A stretch of DNA of 64,000 nt from an uncultured Eubacteriales bacterium. Lineage in GTDB: Bacteria; Bacillota; Clostridia; Christensenellales; Borkfalkiaceae. Positions 51,432 to 61,001 of the stretch are shown here, in pieces (positions within the stretch are counted from its first letter, which is position 1; each line of letters opens with the position of its first letter). The stretch is from positions 1-64,000 of the forward strand of contig CAJLKN010000008.1 in the NCBI GenBank assembly GCA_905207235.1, read 5' to 3'. The notes under the pieces are model-generated. The model searched no databases. It was not told where the DNA came from and saw only the letters and a program-made list of their open reading frames with translations. A program made the position numbers and the translations under genes.

Positions 51432-51550
51432 AGTTCCTCTTTCGTAACGCTCCGCAATTAAACCTTTCCCCGCAACGCCTGCGGAGCCACTCCTTATTTA
51501 TTCTTTTTCGGCGCGCGCCAATGCGGGTCGGGCGCGCGCCGACGCAAAAA

Positions 51551-51579
51551 ATTTTATATCGCTTTGAGCAGATAGTCAA
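51551..51579 (-). promoter_or_regulatory. Promoter of SipW operon
   Basis: Minus strand TTGACT (51579-51574), 17-bp spacer, TAAAAT (51556-51551). Confidence 0.7.
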
Positions 51580-51605
51580 GATTTACAGCCTAATTTGCGT
51601 CATTT

Positions 51606-54206
51606 TTAACCTATGTTGCCATTAACCTTTTTTGCGCGGTTTTTTCTTAATCTTCCCGCAAAAAACGAGCACAGAAATTTATACGCTTCGCCGAAAAGAA
51701 TTACCGAGGCGGAGAGCGCAAACACTGCCGCCCATTGCCATGCGGTGAGCGCGGCTATGCCGAACGCGGGCGCGAGAGGCGAAAAGCAAAGCGCGACGTT
51801 AGCGGCTATTCCCACCGCCACGGTTGCAAGCAGCACCTTATTGGAAAGCGCGCCTTTGCCAAACGCCGAACGGCGCTCCATGCGCACGTTGAACGCGTGG
51901 AAAAGTTCGCAGAACGACACGCACAAAAACGCCATCGTAGTAGCCGTCTGAACGCCGAAATTTGCATACGCATAGGCGTAAACGCCCACGGTTACCCCGC
52001 ATATATATGCGCCCGAACACAATATTGACAGCACGGAGCGCGCATTCAGCACAGCCCTTTCAGCCCTCTCGGGAGGGCGGTTCATTGCGTCGGGGTCTCC
52101 CTTTTCTACGCCGAGGGCTATCACGGGGAAAGTATCGGTAATAAGGTTTATCCAAAGTAGCTGTGTGGAAAGAAGAAAGTCCTTGCCGATAAACGCGAAA
52201 GTGGCTATCAGAATGGCGAGCACCTCCGCTAGATTGGTGGAAAGATAAAAACTTATCGTCTTTCTGATATTAGCCGAAATGCGCCTGCCTTCGCGCACGG
52301 CGGAAACTATTGTCGTAAAGCAGTCGTCGGCGATGACCATATCGGCTACGCTCTTGGTTACGTCAGTTCCGCTTATTCCCATAGCCACGCCTATATCGGC
52401 TGATTTTATCGACGGCGCGTCGTTGACGCCGTCGCCCGTCATGGCGACTACTTCCCCCGCGCTCTTTTTTACCTTGACGATAAGATTTTTATGCGCGGGC
52501 GTTACGCGGGCAAACACCCTACCGCGGCGTATGGCTTCCGCCCTGTCGCGCTTTGACATGGCATCCAGTTGCTCGCCCGAAAACACCAAAGACGGGTCGG
52601 AGCATATTCCCGCCTGCTTTGCCACAGCGAGCGCCGTGCGCGCATGGTCGCCCGTTATCATAACGGTGGCAACGCCTGCGCGGGCGCACTCCTCCACTGC
52701 CTGTTTTACGCCCGGTTTAAGCCCGTCAGCCATTCCGCACAGTCCTAAAAAAACGAGCTCTTTTTCCTGCGTTCCTTTGCCGTAAGCGAAGGCGAGCACT
52801 CTCATTGCGCGGTCGGAAAACAGAGCATTGCGCGCGCTTACCGCGGCTATATCCGCCTGGGTAATGTCCCTTTCGCCCTTTTCATCGGCAATTTTCGTAC
52901 ACTTTTTTATGAGAAGGTCGGGCGCGCCTTTGGCGAGAAGAAACCTGCCCTCCCTGCCCTCGACGGTCACACTCATCATTTTTCTTTCCGAAGAAAAGGC
53001 GTTTTCGCCCTTTCTTAAATAACTTTCGCCGTAGGGCGGCATGCTTTGGACATAATTTTTAAGCGCAACTTCGGTAGGGTCGCCGACGTTTCCTCGGGCG
53101 TTGTTGCACTCCGCCATGCACCGCAAAAACATAGGCGAGCTTTCCCCGCCGGAAGGAAGCCACACCGCCCTGACCTGCATTTTATTGCGGGTGAGCGTGC
53201 CCGTTTTGTCCGTACATATGCAGGTACAGCCGCCCAGAGTTTCGACGGCTTTCATCTTGCGGATGACTACGTTCTGCCTGCTCATGCGCTGCACGCCCAT
53301 AGCCATAATTATGGTAACCACCGCGGGCAGACCTTCGGGAATGGCGGCAACGGCTATCGCAACGGAGGTCATAAAGCTCTGCAAAACTTCGCCGCGGGCA
53401 ACCGCAGAAAAAATAAATATTACTGCGGCAACGGCTAGCACGAAGAGCGAAATGACCTTGCCGAGCTTATCCAGCGTGCGCTCGAGCGGGGTTTTGACCT
53501 TGTCCTCGCCCTCGAGCATATCGGCGATTGCGCCGATCTGCGTGTTCCTTCCCGTACCCGTTACAAGCCCGACGGCATTGCCGCTGACGACGAACGTCGA
53601 GGCGAACAGCATGTTGTAAGTTGAACCGAGCGGAGTTTTTCTGTCCGTTATAACTCCATCACGCTTGTCTGCCGCGACGGATTCGCCCGTGAGGGCGGCT
53701 TCGTCGGCTTTAAGCTGATTGCACGAAAGTATGCGCAAGTCCGCGGGGACGAGGTCGCCCTCTTCGAGGTGCACGATATCGCCCGCCACAAGCTCGGCTG
53801 CGGGAATTTTTACCGCCTTTCCGCTTCGCATAACCACGGCAGTCGGGGCGGAAAGTTTTTTAAGATTTTCAATCGCCTTGTCCGCGCGGTACTGCTGCAC
53901 CGTGCCTATCGCGGCGTTTAAAAGTATTATACATATTATAATAATCGTGTCGGTCAGGTCGCCGAAATCGCGCGAAATGAGCGCAATCACGCCCGAGACT
54001 GCCGCCGCCGCGACGAGCAAAAGGGTCATTACGTCGCCGAACTGGCATAAAAACAACTTGAAAATGTTTATCTTTTTGCCCTTTTCGATGACGTTTCGCC
54101 CCTTTTCGCGCAGGCGGCGAGCCGCCTCCTCTTCAGTAAGCCCGTGCTCGTCCGCGCCCAGACTTTTCAGCGCGGCGGTCGTTGACATGTAACTGTATCT
54201 AAGCAT
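51606..54206 (-). CDS. P-type cation ATPase (Ca2+-type, P2)
   Basis: An 866-residue P-type ATPase resembling bacterial Ca2+ (SERCA/PMCA-like) pumps. The N-terminal cation-ATPase segment begins SLGADEHGLTEEEAARRL. The actuator motif ALTGESVA, the M4 motif AAIPEGLPAVVTI, the phosphorylation motif CTDKTGTLTRNK and the hinge TGDGVNDAPSIKSADIGVAMG are present. The C-terminal helices carry NLITDTFPVIALGVEKGD, typical of the P2A group. It uses ATP to export Ca2+ or a related cation across the membrane. The ATG at 54206 lies 5 nt after GGAG; a GTG at 54212 would add two residues. Monocistronic. Confidence 0.95.
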   Translation of the reverse strand: MLRYSYMSTTAALKSLGADEHGLTEEEAARRLREKGRNVIEKGKKINIFKLFLCQFGDVMTLLLVAAAAVSGVIALISRDFGDLTDTIIIICIILLNAAIGTVQQYRADKAIENLKKLSAPTAVVMRSGKAVKIPAAELVAGDIVHLEEGDLVPADLRILSCNQLKADEAALTGESVAADKRDGVITDRKTPLGSTYNMLFASTFVVSGNAVGLVTGTGRNTQIGAIADMLEGEDKVKTPLERTLDKLGKVISLFVLAVAAVIFIFSAVARGEVLQSFMTSVAIAVAAIPEGLPAVVTIIMAMGVQRMSRQNVVIRKMKAVETLGGCTCICTDKTGTLTRNKMQVRAVWLPSGGESSPMFLRCMAECNNARGNVGDPTEVALKNYVQSMPPYGESYLRKGENAFSSERKMMSVTVEGREGRFLLAKGAPDLLIKKCTKIADEKGERDITQADIAAVSARNALFSDRAMRVLAFAYGKGTQEKELVFLGLCGMADGLKPGVKQAVEECARAGVATVMITGDHARTALAVAKQAGICSDPSLVFSGEQLDAMSKRDRAEAIRRGRVFARVTPAHKNLIVKVKKSAGEVVAMTGDGVNDAPSIKSADIGVAMGISGTDVTKSVADMVIADDCFTTIVSAVREGRRISANIRKTISFYLSTNLAEVLAILIATFAFIGKDFLLSTQLLWINLITDTFPVIALGVEKGDPDAMNRPPERAERAVLNARSVLSILCSGAYICGVTVGVYAYAYANFGVQTATTMAFLCVSFCELFHAFNVRMERRSAFGKGALSNKVLLATVAVGIAANVALCFSPLAPAFGIAALTAWQWAAVFALSASVILFGEAYKFLCSFFAGRLRKNRAKKVNGNIG

Positions 54207-54410
54207 AAACACTCCGTCGGTTTTTTATATACTCTATTTGTACGGCGGCGCATTTATGCAGCAAAGACGGAAAATGTTACGCTTTATCGCATTTTATAAA
54301 ATTAAAATTTTACTTTTCAAAATGGCAATTTTTTCATTACCCGACCTCGGCAATTAATTCATTTCAGCGCAGACGGCGAAGCCGTTTTATGTTGAATTTG
54401 CATAAAAAAA

Positions 54411-54433
54411 GCCGCCGCGCGAAGCGCGGCGGC
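54411..54433 (-). terminator. Terminator of ATPase/TOPRIM-like operon
   Basis: 10-bp GC-rich arms (54411-54420, 54424-54433); the minus strand continues CTTTTTTTATG. Confidence 0.9.
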
Positions 54434-54444
54434 TAAAAATTTAT

Positions 54445-55053
54445 TCAGAGTTTTCTTGCAATTCTGTCCACCCAGGAGGAGTCGGGGTTTTCGAGATAAT
54501 TGAGAAGCGTTATAAAATTTGTCGAGGGCTTCTTTTTGAAATTGCGGCTCAAATGCTCGATATTCCTCTTCATGGTATAATAATTTTCGGCGTTTATCAG
54601 CCTGTTAATGCCCCTGCGCTGGTCGTCGCGCGCGCGGTAATTTTCCACGCCCGTGAGCTGACGGATGAGCGGCGCGTTTTCGTGCTTGCTGTTGGTGGCA
54701 AGGCTGACTTTTGCAAAGTGCGAAAGCTGAACCTGCATGGTGCAGGGGTTTGAAAAATACACTAGATAGCGCGATACTTTTTTATCGTGAAAGCGGTCTA
54801 TCTTTTCGCAAATTGACCTGAACTGTTCGTAAGGATACAGCTCGGTGTCGCAGAATACGACGATAAGGTCGGCATTGTCGTTCTGAAATTCGTTCTGATA
54901 GACGGGCGGAATGTTGTTTATCGACTTGGCATTTTTAATCCTCACCGTGTAGGCGCCGTCCCACACTCCGCAATGCAGAAGCCGCAGAAGATAATCGAAT
55001 TCCTCGTACCCTTCGCATATTATGGTTATCTTTTTAATCGTCCTCTGTTTCAT
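54445..55053 (-). CDS. RloB-like/TOPRIM-like protein
   Basis: A 202-residue protein that resembles RloB-type or short TOPRIM-fold proteins. Strand 1 with an acidic residue is seen in ITIICEGYEEFDYL (Glu14). A second acidic site is in ADLIVVFCDTELYPY (Asp69, Glu71), where canonical TOPRIM has DxD. The C-terminal half has Arg/Lys-rich helices (KRNIEHLSRNFKKKPS) that could contact nucleic acid. The start overlaps the end of the upstream ATPase gene by 20 bp, so the two should be made together. In RloA/RloB and PARIS-type defence systems an AAA ATPase is paired with such a nuclease-like protein; the function here is inferred from this pairing. Confidence 0.72.
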   Translation of the reverse strand: MKQRTIKKITIICEGYEEFDYLLRLLHCGVWDGAYTVRIKNAKSINNIPPVYQNEFQNDNADLIVVFCDTELYPYEQFRSICEKIDRFHDKKVSRYLVYFSNPCTMQVQLSHFAKVSLATNSKHENAPLIRQLTGVENYRARDDQRRGINRLINAENYYTMKRNIEHLSRNFKKKPSTNFITLLNYLENPDSSWVDRIARKL

Positions 55054-56302
55054 CCTCGTTCCTCCCCAGAAGGACGGCTATAAGGTCGGGTTCGGGCAGC
55101 GCGCCGAGCGCGCCGTCCTTATAACTTTCCATAACGTCGTTTTCCGAGCGCGAGCCGTCTTTCTGACCCGTCAACGACGCGAGCGAACACAATTTTACGC
55201 CCTCTTCGTCCTTGGATGCGAACCATATCTGATCCCTTCTGAACAGCCTGCGGCAGTCGAGCAGAGTAACATCGTGAACCGTAAATATAAGCTGCGCGTT
55301 GACGTTGAGTTCGTTGTTGAAAAGCGAAACGATGGCGCGTGTAAGTTTGAAGTGGAGACTGCTGTCAATCTCGTCCACGACGAGAATTTTGCCCTCCGTA
55401 AGGGCTTCTATTATATAGCTAGCAATAGCGACCATCTTCTTCGTGCCCGTCGAATCGAACACGAGGCTTTTAACCGCCTTGCCCTTGTGAACGGAGGTTA
55501 AACGATACATATCCTCGGGCGAATTGCCCATTTTAAGGACAAATTCCTGCGGAGAAATGCCGTCCGCAGCCGCGGGCGCGTCGGCGTAGAGGTAATCGTC
55601 TATATCGAGGTCGGCGAGTTTTATCAGCTCCACCGTGCGCTCGCGAATGTCCTTGTTTTCTTTGAGGACGCTAATGGTCTTGTCTATGGGAATATTGTTC
55701 ATATCCACCACCTCCACAGACCTTGCGAAATCGGTGAGCAGTTTTTTGCACTCCGCCACCGCGGGATATCTGCTTTCGTTTACGGTAAATACCGCAATAT
55801 TGCTCGACGAAACGAGCCCGAGGAGCTCTGAAAGCCTCTCATCGTCCCCGAAGAAATACTTATCGTTTACCGCGTCGCGCACAAAAATTTCGCGTTCTGA
55901 AAAATGCGCGCCATCGGCTATAATTTCGGCAAAGCGCTCATAGACGAAACCTTTCGGGTGTCCGTCCTTTTGGCTGACGTCGTAACTGAAATCATACGAA
56001 TAAGCCTTTTCGCCCTGCGTGAACGATACGCCGAGCGAGCATACGCTGTTTTCGGTGAAGATGTTTACGGGCATGGAAAAATCGCAGTTTGAGAGGACGT
56101 TTTTGATTGTTGCGAGCGCCCTCAGCATGCACGTTTTGCCGACGTTGTTGCCGCCATATACGCACGCCGATTTTAGTACGCGGAAATCGCCCTGAACGTG
56201 CACGTTGGAATAGAATTTTTTTATGGCGGGGTCTGCGGACAAAGTCAGCTCCGCCCTGCCCGCAAATACGAGAAAATTATTCACTCTTACGCTTAAAAGC
56301 AT
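55034..56302 (-). CDS. AAA_15/OLD-like ATPase (RloA-like)
   Basis: A 422-residue ABC/SMC-like ATPase. Walker A is GGNNVGKT at residues 50-57. A signature-like STGTKKM lies at 284-290, Walker B ILVVDEIDSSLH at 306-317, and an H-loop FTVHD at 340-344. The start MLLSVRVNNFLVFAGRAEL is typical of AAA_15/AAA_21 proteins. There is no fused TOPRIM domain; that part seems supplied by the overlapping downstream gene. The combination matches RloA/RloB- or PARIS-like phage-defence pairs in architecture. GGAGGTGG lies 5-6 nt before ATG 56302; an upstream frame extension to 56539 crosses into the CDF promoter region and is rejected. Confidence 0.85.
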   Translation of the reverse strand: MLLSVRVNNFLVFAGRAELTLSADPAIKKFYSNVHVQGDFRVLKSACVYGGNNVGKTCMLRALATIKNVLSNCDFSMPVNIFTENSVCSLGVSFTQGEKAYSYDFSYDVSQKDGHPKGFVYERFAEIIADGAHFSEREIFVRDAVNDKYFFGDDERLSELLGLVSSSNIAVFTVNESRYPAVAECKKLLTDFARSVEVVDMNNIPIDKTISVLKENKDIRERTVELIKLADLDIDDYLYADAPAAADGISPQEFVLKMGNSPEDMYRLTSVHKGKAVKSLVFDSTGTKKMVAIASYIIEALTEGKILVVDEIDSSLHFKLTRAIVSLFNNELNVNAQLIFTVHDVTLLDCRRLFRRDQIWFASKDEEGVKLCSLASLTGQKDGSRSENDVMESYKDGALGALPEPDLIAVLLGRNEDETEDD

Positions 56303-56434
56303 TTTTCCACCTCCGACAGCAGTTGTTTGTTCAATGCTATTATACCACGGAAATATTTGACGTTCAATACATAGATAAAAAATATCCCGACTTAGGATAA
56401 CGGCGCATTTTTGCAATATTTTTATTGAATACGC

Positions 56435-56463
56435 TTTACAAAGAAAATGACAAATGATAAAAT
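56435..56463 (+). promoter_or_regulatory. Promoter of CDF transporter gene
   Basis: TTTACA (56435-56440), 17-bp spacer, TAAAAT (56458-56463). Confidence 0.7.
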
Positions 56464-56492
56464 ATACGGAATAATTTATAAAGGGACGAACG

Positions 56493-57653
56493 ATGACAAA
56501 ACTCTTATTCAGGCTCTTTATTCCCAAGGGCGACATCAACGACCCGAATGTGCGCTCCGCTTACGGAAAACTTTCGGGCTTTACGGGAATTATATTGAAT
56601 ATTCTGCTCGTCGCGGGCAAACTGACGACGGGGTTCATTTCGGGCTCGGTCGCGATAATAGCCGACGCGCTCAACAACCTTTCCGACGCGGGCTCTTCCG
56701 TTATAACTTTTATAGGCTTCCGCCTTGCAGGGCGAAAACCCGACAAAGAACACCCATTCGGGCACGGCAGAATAGAATACGTTGCAGGTCTGATAGTTTC
56801 CGTAATTATTATATTTATGGGCATAGAACTTATTCAGACTTCCGTAGAAAAAATCATCTCGCCCGAAAAAGCAGTTTTCTCCTACATAGCTTTGGGCGTT
56901 TTATGCGCCTCCATTCTCTTCAAGCTGTGGATGTTCTTCTTCAACAGAAAGATTGCAAAGACGATTAATTCCCCCTCGATAGCCGCGACGGCTACGGACT
57001 CAATATCCGACGTTATCGCAACTACGGTGGTACTCGTCGCGCTGATATGCGGAATGTACACAGATTTCCCCGTGGACGGAACGGCGGGCATAATAGTTGC
57101 TCTGTTTATATTAAAGGGCGGCATAAGCGCGCTCAAAGACACGCAGGCGCCCCTCCTCGGCAGACCCATCAGCAAGGAACTGGCAGAAAAAATAGACAGC
57201 CTTGCCCTCGAACATGAAAATATTTTGGGCGTTCACGACCTTATATATCACGATTACGGTCCCGGTCGCGCACTCGTCAGCTTTCATGTGGAAGTGCCCG
57301 CAGAACTTTCGCTGGTTACAATTCACACGATGATAGACCATATAGAGCGCGAAATCAACAGCAAATTCGGCATTGAAGCCGTAGTTCACATGGACCCCGT
57401 ATGCAGCGGCGGAATGTGCGAACACGTGCAGTCGCTCGCTTTGCAGGCGGCGAAAGCCGTTCATCCCGACGCAACAATTCACGACGTGCAGGTTACTGAA
57501 TGCGACGGTGAAAACAAAGTTTATTTCGATATGATTTTGCCTTACGGTCTGGAAATGACAGACGCGCAGGCGGCGGCTCTTGCGGTAGAATACCTTAAAG
57601 AAAACGGCATAAACGCCGAAGTGCGCATAGACCACCCTTACATAGAGGCTTAA
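56493..57653 (+). CDS. Cation diffusion facilitator (CDF) transporter
   Basis: A 386-residue divalent metal/H+ antiporter (Zn2+, Mn2+ or Fe2+). It has about six transmembrane helices (residues ~30-210) with GSVAIIADALNNLSDAGSS, HPFGHGRIEYVAG and ATATDSISDVIATT, which hold the metal-site acidic residues. A cytoplasmic C-terminal domain follows (ENILGVHDLIYHDYGPGRALVSFHVEVP). An additional ~90-residue C-terminal extension (MCEHVQSLALQAAKAVHPDATIHDVQVTEC) lengthens it beyond the usual ~300. AAGGGACG precedes ATG 56493. Divergent from the AAA ATPase gene. Confidence 0.94.
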   Translation: MTKLLFRLFIPKGDINDPNVRSAYGKLSGFTGIILNILLVAGKLTTGFISGSVAIIADALNNLSDAGSSVITFIGFRLAGRKPDKEHPFGHGRIEYVAGLIVSVIIIFMGIELIQTSVEKIISPEKAVFSYIALGVLCASILFKLWMFFFNRKIAKTINSPSIAATATDSISDVIATTVVLVALICGMYTDFPVDGTAGIIVALFILKGGISALKDTQAPLLGRPISKELAEKIDSLALEHENILGVHDLIYHDYGPGRALVSFHVEVPAELSLVTIHTMIDHIEREINSKFGIEAVVHMDPVCSGGMCEHVQSLALQAAKAVHPDATIHDVQVTECDGENKVYFDMILPYGLEMTDAQAAALAVEYLKENGINAEVRIDHPYIEA

Positions 57654-57711
57654 ATCTTTAAAATTTTATATAATAAAATGGTTATATGAATAATTTATGA
57701 TACGCCGCGCG

Positions 57712-57746
57712 CAAGCATTTTGCTTGCGCGCGGCGTTTACATTTAT
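57712..57746. terminator. Hairpin after CDF gene
   Basis: A perfect 16-bp inverted repeat (57712-57727, 57731-57746), with only a modest T-run after it (TTACATTTATT). Confidence 0.6.
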
Positions 57747-57854
57747 TACTATCATTATGCCCCATTATTGTTGAGAGCAAATATTTAATGGCAAACAATG
57801 TGCATAAAGCAATTTATTGTTTTTATCATTCCAATCGACATTTACACAGAAAAT

Positions 57855-57888
57855 AAAAGCCCCCGCACCTTTTGTTGCGGGGGCTTTT
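57855..57888 (-). terminator. Terminator of pectate lyase gene
   Basis: 13-bp arms with AAAAGCCCCCGCA and its complement, symmetric A/T-runs; ends about 44 bp after the stop. Confidence 0.9.
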
Positions 57889-57931
57889 ATTACCCTTATT
57901 ATCGCAGAAATAAAATTTCCTGATTTAGTTT

Positions 57932-60730
57932 TTATGCCACGGGTGTAAGGACAATTGCAAAGAGGTTCATGCTATCTCCCTTTGTAATTGTATATGCAGT
58001 ACCTGCTGTAAGGCTCACGGTTACGGTGCCATCCGAGCCTACGACTTTTGACTCGCCATTGATCTTAACCTTCTCGTTGGGAGCATCAAGGTAAAGCGTC
58101 ATTGTCATATTTTCGGTCGGCGTGAACGATATTTCGGTTGCACTCTCCATCTTGAGGCATTCGCTATATGTAACGCCGCCGACAGTCATACTACCCTTGC
58201 TGCCCGAACCGTTACCGCTTATAGTAACACCGTTTACAACTGTATTGCTGTATGATTTATTTTCAAATGTTACAAGCGTAGAACCTTCAACTACAGAGCC
58301 GCCGCCCGTCTGTCCGCCTGTTGAGCCGCCCTGTTCTGTGCCGCCCTCGGTCGAACCGCCTTCAGAAGAGCCTCCTTCGGAGGAACCGCCCTCGGAAGAG
58401 CCGCTGCCTTCGATTACGCTGCCGCCGCCTACCTGAACGAGGTCAGATTTGTAGTTTACAAGCATCTGCTTGAGCTCGTCGATAACAATATAGTTGCCGT
58501 CCTCGGTTGCGTCGTTGAAGTCATACTGCAAATCGCCGCCGCCTATACGTCCCGCATACTTTTCAACCTTTTCCTTTGCAACTTCCGCCGTATCTACTTC
58601 GTATTCATAGAAATCGGAAGCAGTATCAAAGTTGTTGTAAGTCGTGCCGCCCTGAAGCGTCTTTACGGAAGAAGGAACCTGCTCGTCGCGGCTCGATACT
58701 TCATAAACATCGAAGCTGGTGCTGTTCTGCTGATAGGTTATAAGTTTGAGGTCGGAAGGCTTTGCGACATCAAATACGTTGCCGTAAGACTTGATGATAC
58801 CGCCGTCCTCACCAGAGAACGTTCCCTCACCCTCAGCGTCGGTACCCTGCATGGACGACATCATGGGCTTCAAGGTAGTCGTCGAACGGAAGTAGTTGTT
58901 TTCTACAAATGCGCTCGACCCCATAGTAACGCCTACGCCGTATTTAGCGTTGCCGTCGAAGTAGTTGTTGTAAATATGAACCGTGCAGGTACGAATTCTG
59001 GGATGACGCGAGTCGGAGTGGTCGTACCAGTTGTGGTGATAGGTTATGTAGTTGGAGGTTTCCTCATCCTTCATACCCTGAAGATTGCATTTACCGCTAT
59101 CCCAGAAGTGATTGTACGAATGAGTTATATATGTAGATTTCTTGGTATCGAGTGCGCCGTCGCCCTTTACCTGGTCGGCATCGCTACCTGCGTCGCCGTA
59201 GAACAGGTCGCAGTTATGAACCCATACATGGTCATTATCCTGCTGAAGACCTATATTATCGCCCTCATTACTGTCGCAGTTCATAAGACCGAGGTTTCTT
59301 ATTTCTATATTGGAAGCCGTCTTTACTCTTATGCCCCAACCGTTGGCCGTAGCATCGCTGCCTATACCTTCGAAAGTAATGCCTGCCTCTGCGTTATTTT
59401 TATTGCTTATAAGAATATCGCCCTTATCCATTACGGCAAAGTCAGTGATATTGCCTACAAGACGAACCGCGAGGGGACGCGTTTCCTTACCCTTTGCATA
59501 AGCGGTAAGAATATTCTGCAAACCAACGCAGGGATTGCTTTCAGCGCCAGTTACTTCGAGTTCAACGGTATTTTTGGTTTCTTCGGTAATATAAATTACG
59601 CGGGCATTCGACTTCAACGTGCCGTCTTCGTTATATGCACCCGAAGAAGTGCCGTTTACGAACGCGTAGCCGCTGCGATCGTGAGCAAGTACCGTTATAT
59701 TGTTTGCTTCGGAAGCGTATTCGGAAAGTTCATTGCCGTCAGCATCGACGGGAACGACTTTCATTGAATATTTGCCTGCGGCAAGTCCTACTGCATCAGC
59801 TCTGAAATATGTACTGTATTTGCGTACCAGCGGTCCGTCGAGCTTGACATATGCGCTGTCTGCCGCATCTGCTGCCTTGCAGTAAACATTGTACCAATCG
59901 ACAGCTTCGTCAATTTCCCACGTAACATAAGCCGCTTCCAGATCACCTGCCGCAGTAATTATTTCAACTGCGCCTGCGACGGGTACGGTTATTTCAGGCT
60001 CGTCATCTACACCTGTATCAGGGTCGGGAGTTACCTGCCCGCCGCCTTCAAGTCCTTCATCGGGATCGGGAACAGTTGTCGAACCGCCCTGATCGGGATC
60101 GGTCGTTTCGCCCTGGTCGGGGTCGGGAGTTACCTGTCCGCCGCCTTCAAGTCCTTCATCGGGGTCGGGAACAGTTGTCGAGCCGCCCTGGTCGGGATCG
60201 GGGGTCGTTGTCGAACCGCCCTGATCGGGATCAGTCGTTTCGCCGTCATCAGGATCGGGGGTCGTTGTAGAGCCGCCTTGGTCGGGATCTGTCGTTTCGC
60301 CGTCATCAGGATCGGGGGTCGTTGTAGAGCCGCCTTGGTCGGGATCTGTCGTTTCGCCATCATCGGGATCGGGGGTCGTTGTAGAGCCGCCCTGGTCGGG
60401 ATCGGTTGTAGAGCCGCCCTGATCGGGATCGGTTGTAGAGCCGCCCTGGTCGGGATCAGTTGTTTCGCCATCATCGGGATCGGGGGTCGTTGTAGAACCG
60501 CCCTGATCGGTGTCCGTCGTTTCGCCATCATCGGGATCGGGGGTCGTTGTCGAGCCACCCTGGTCGGGATCTGTCGTTTCGCCACCTATATCGGGATCGG
60601 GCACAGTTATCTCGGAGTCTTTATCCTCATCCGCAAGATCGTTGTCGCCGGTATAGCAACCAGCAAACGACAATGCGCTTACAGATGCAACGAGAATGGC
60701 CGCAATCTTTTTTAACTTGTTTTTGCTCAT
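57932..60730 (-). CDS. Pectate lyase-like (PL1) lipoprotein with long repeat linker
   Basis: A 932-residue exported polysaccharide lyase. The signal peptide ends in lipobox LSFAGC (Cys about residue 25), so it is tethered to the membrane. Residues ~45-245 are a low-complexity linker with about ten DPDQGGST units alternating with TTPDPDDGETT. A fibronectin-III-like domain follows (~250-350). The parallel beta-helix lyase domain (~360-720) contains NIEIRNLGL, GDGALDTKKSTYITHSYNHFW, YHHNWYDHSDSRHPRIR (catalytic Arg and Ca2+ Asp residues) and VHIYNNYFDG, which match PL1. A second Gly/Ser/Glu linker leads to a C-terminal beta domain, possibly carbohydrate-binding. It cleaves pectate by beta-elimination. 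GGAGGAG precedes ATG 60730. Confidence 0.92.
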   Translation of the reverse strand: MSKNKLKKIAAILVASVSALSFAGCYTGDNDLADEDKDSEITVPDPDIGGETTDPDQGGSTTTPDPDDGETTDTDQGGSTTTPDPDDGETTDPDQGGSTTDPDQGGSTTDPDQGGSTTTPDPDDGETTDPDQGGSTTTPDPDDGETTDPDQGGSTTTPDPDDGETTDPDQGGSTTTPDPDQGGSTTVPDPDEGLEGGGQVTPDPDQGETTDPDQGGSTTVPDPDEGLEGGGQVTPDPDTGVDDEPEITVPVAGAVEIITAAGDLEAAYVTWEIDEAVDWYNVYCKAADAADSAYVKLDGPLVRKYSTYFRADAVGLAAGKYSMKVVPVDADGNELSEYASEANNITVLAHDRSGYAFVNGTSSGAYNEDGTLKSNARVIYITEETKNTVELEVTGAESNPCVGLQNILTAYAKGKETRPLAVRLVGNITDFAVMDKGDILISNKNNAEAGITFEGIGSDATANGWGIRVKTASNIEIRNLGLMNCDSNEGDNIGLQQDNDHVWVHNCDLFYGDAGSDADQVKGDGALDTKKSTYITHSYNHFWDSGKCNLQGMKDEETSNYITYHHNWYDHSDSRHPRIRTCTVHIYNNYFDGNAKYGVGVTMGSSAFVENNYFRSTTTLKPMMSSMQGTDAEGEGTFSGEDGGIIKSYGNVFDVAKPSDLKLITYQQNSTSFDVYEVSSRDEQVPSSVKTLQGGTTYNNFDTASDFYEYEVDTAEVAKEKVEKYAGRIGGGDLQYDFNDATEDGNYIVIDELKQMLVNYKSDLVQVGGGSVIEGSGSSEGGSSEGGSSEGGSTEGGTEQGGSTGGQTGGGSVVEGSTLVTFENKSYSNTVVNGVTISGNGSGSKGSMTVGGVTYSECLKMESATEISFTPTENMTMTLYLDAPNEKVKINGESKVVGSDGTVTVSLTAGTAYTITKGDSMNLFAIVLTPVA
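58300..58415 (-). repeat. Gly/Ser/Glu-rich linker repeats
   Basis: Short imperfect repeats encode (GGSSE)n/(GGSTE) units between the lyase and the C-terminal domain of the pectate lyase-like protein. Codon use varies slightly between units. Confidence 0.75.
60016..60605 (-). repeat. Minisatellite encoding DPDQGGST linker
   Basis: Imperfect DNA repeats of about 57 bp (with shorter 30-bp and longer variants) encode about ten DPDQGGST(T) blocks. Adjacent units are nearly identical in DNA, which allows slippage or recombination and length variation between strains. Confidence 0.85.
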
Positions 60731-60785
60731 TACGCTCCTCCACAATTTTACAAATAAAGGGACTTAAAAAAATTCCCATACTATT

Positions 60786-60814
60786 AGAATACAACTACTT
60801 TTTAACGATGTCAA
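60786..60814 (-). promoter_or_regulatory. Promoter of pectate lyase gene
   Basis: Minus strand TTGACA (60814-60809), 17-bp spacer, TATTCT (60791-60786). Confidence 0.6.
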
Positions 60815-60942
60815 CAAATTTATGTTATCATTTTTCAAAAAGTGAAAATAACTAAAATTTTGTATTATTTGACGATTTTTATGTTATTTTGATTGTTTTT
60901 AACATTTTTTTATATACCGAAAGGTAAACGCCTCCGCTCGGA

Positions 60943-60971
60943 TTGACAACCGCTTTTCACAATATTATAAT
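60943..60971 (+). promoter_or_regulatory. Promoter of serine dehydratase gene
   Basis: TTGACA (60943-60948), 17-bp spacer, TATAAT (60966-60971). Confidence 0.85.
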
Positions 60972-61001
60972 AACTGAAATGCGTATATAAGGTAAACAAA
61001 G

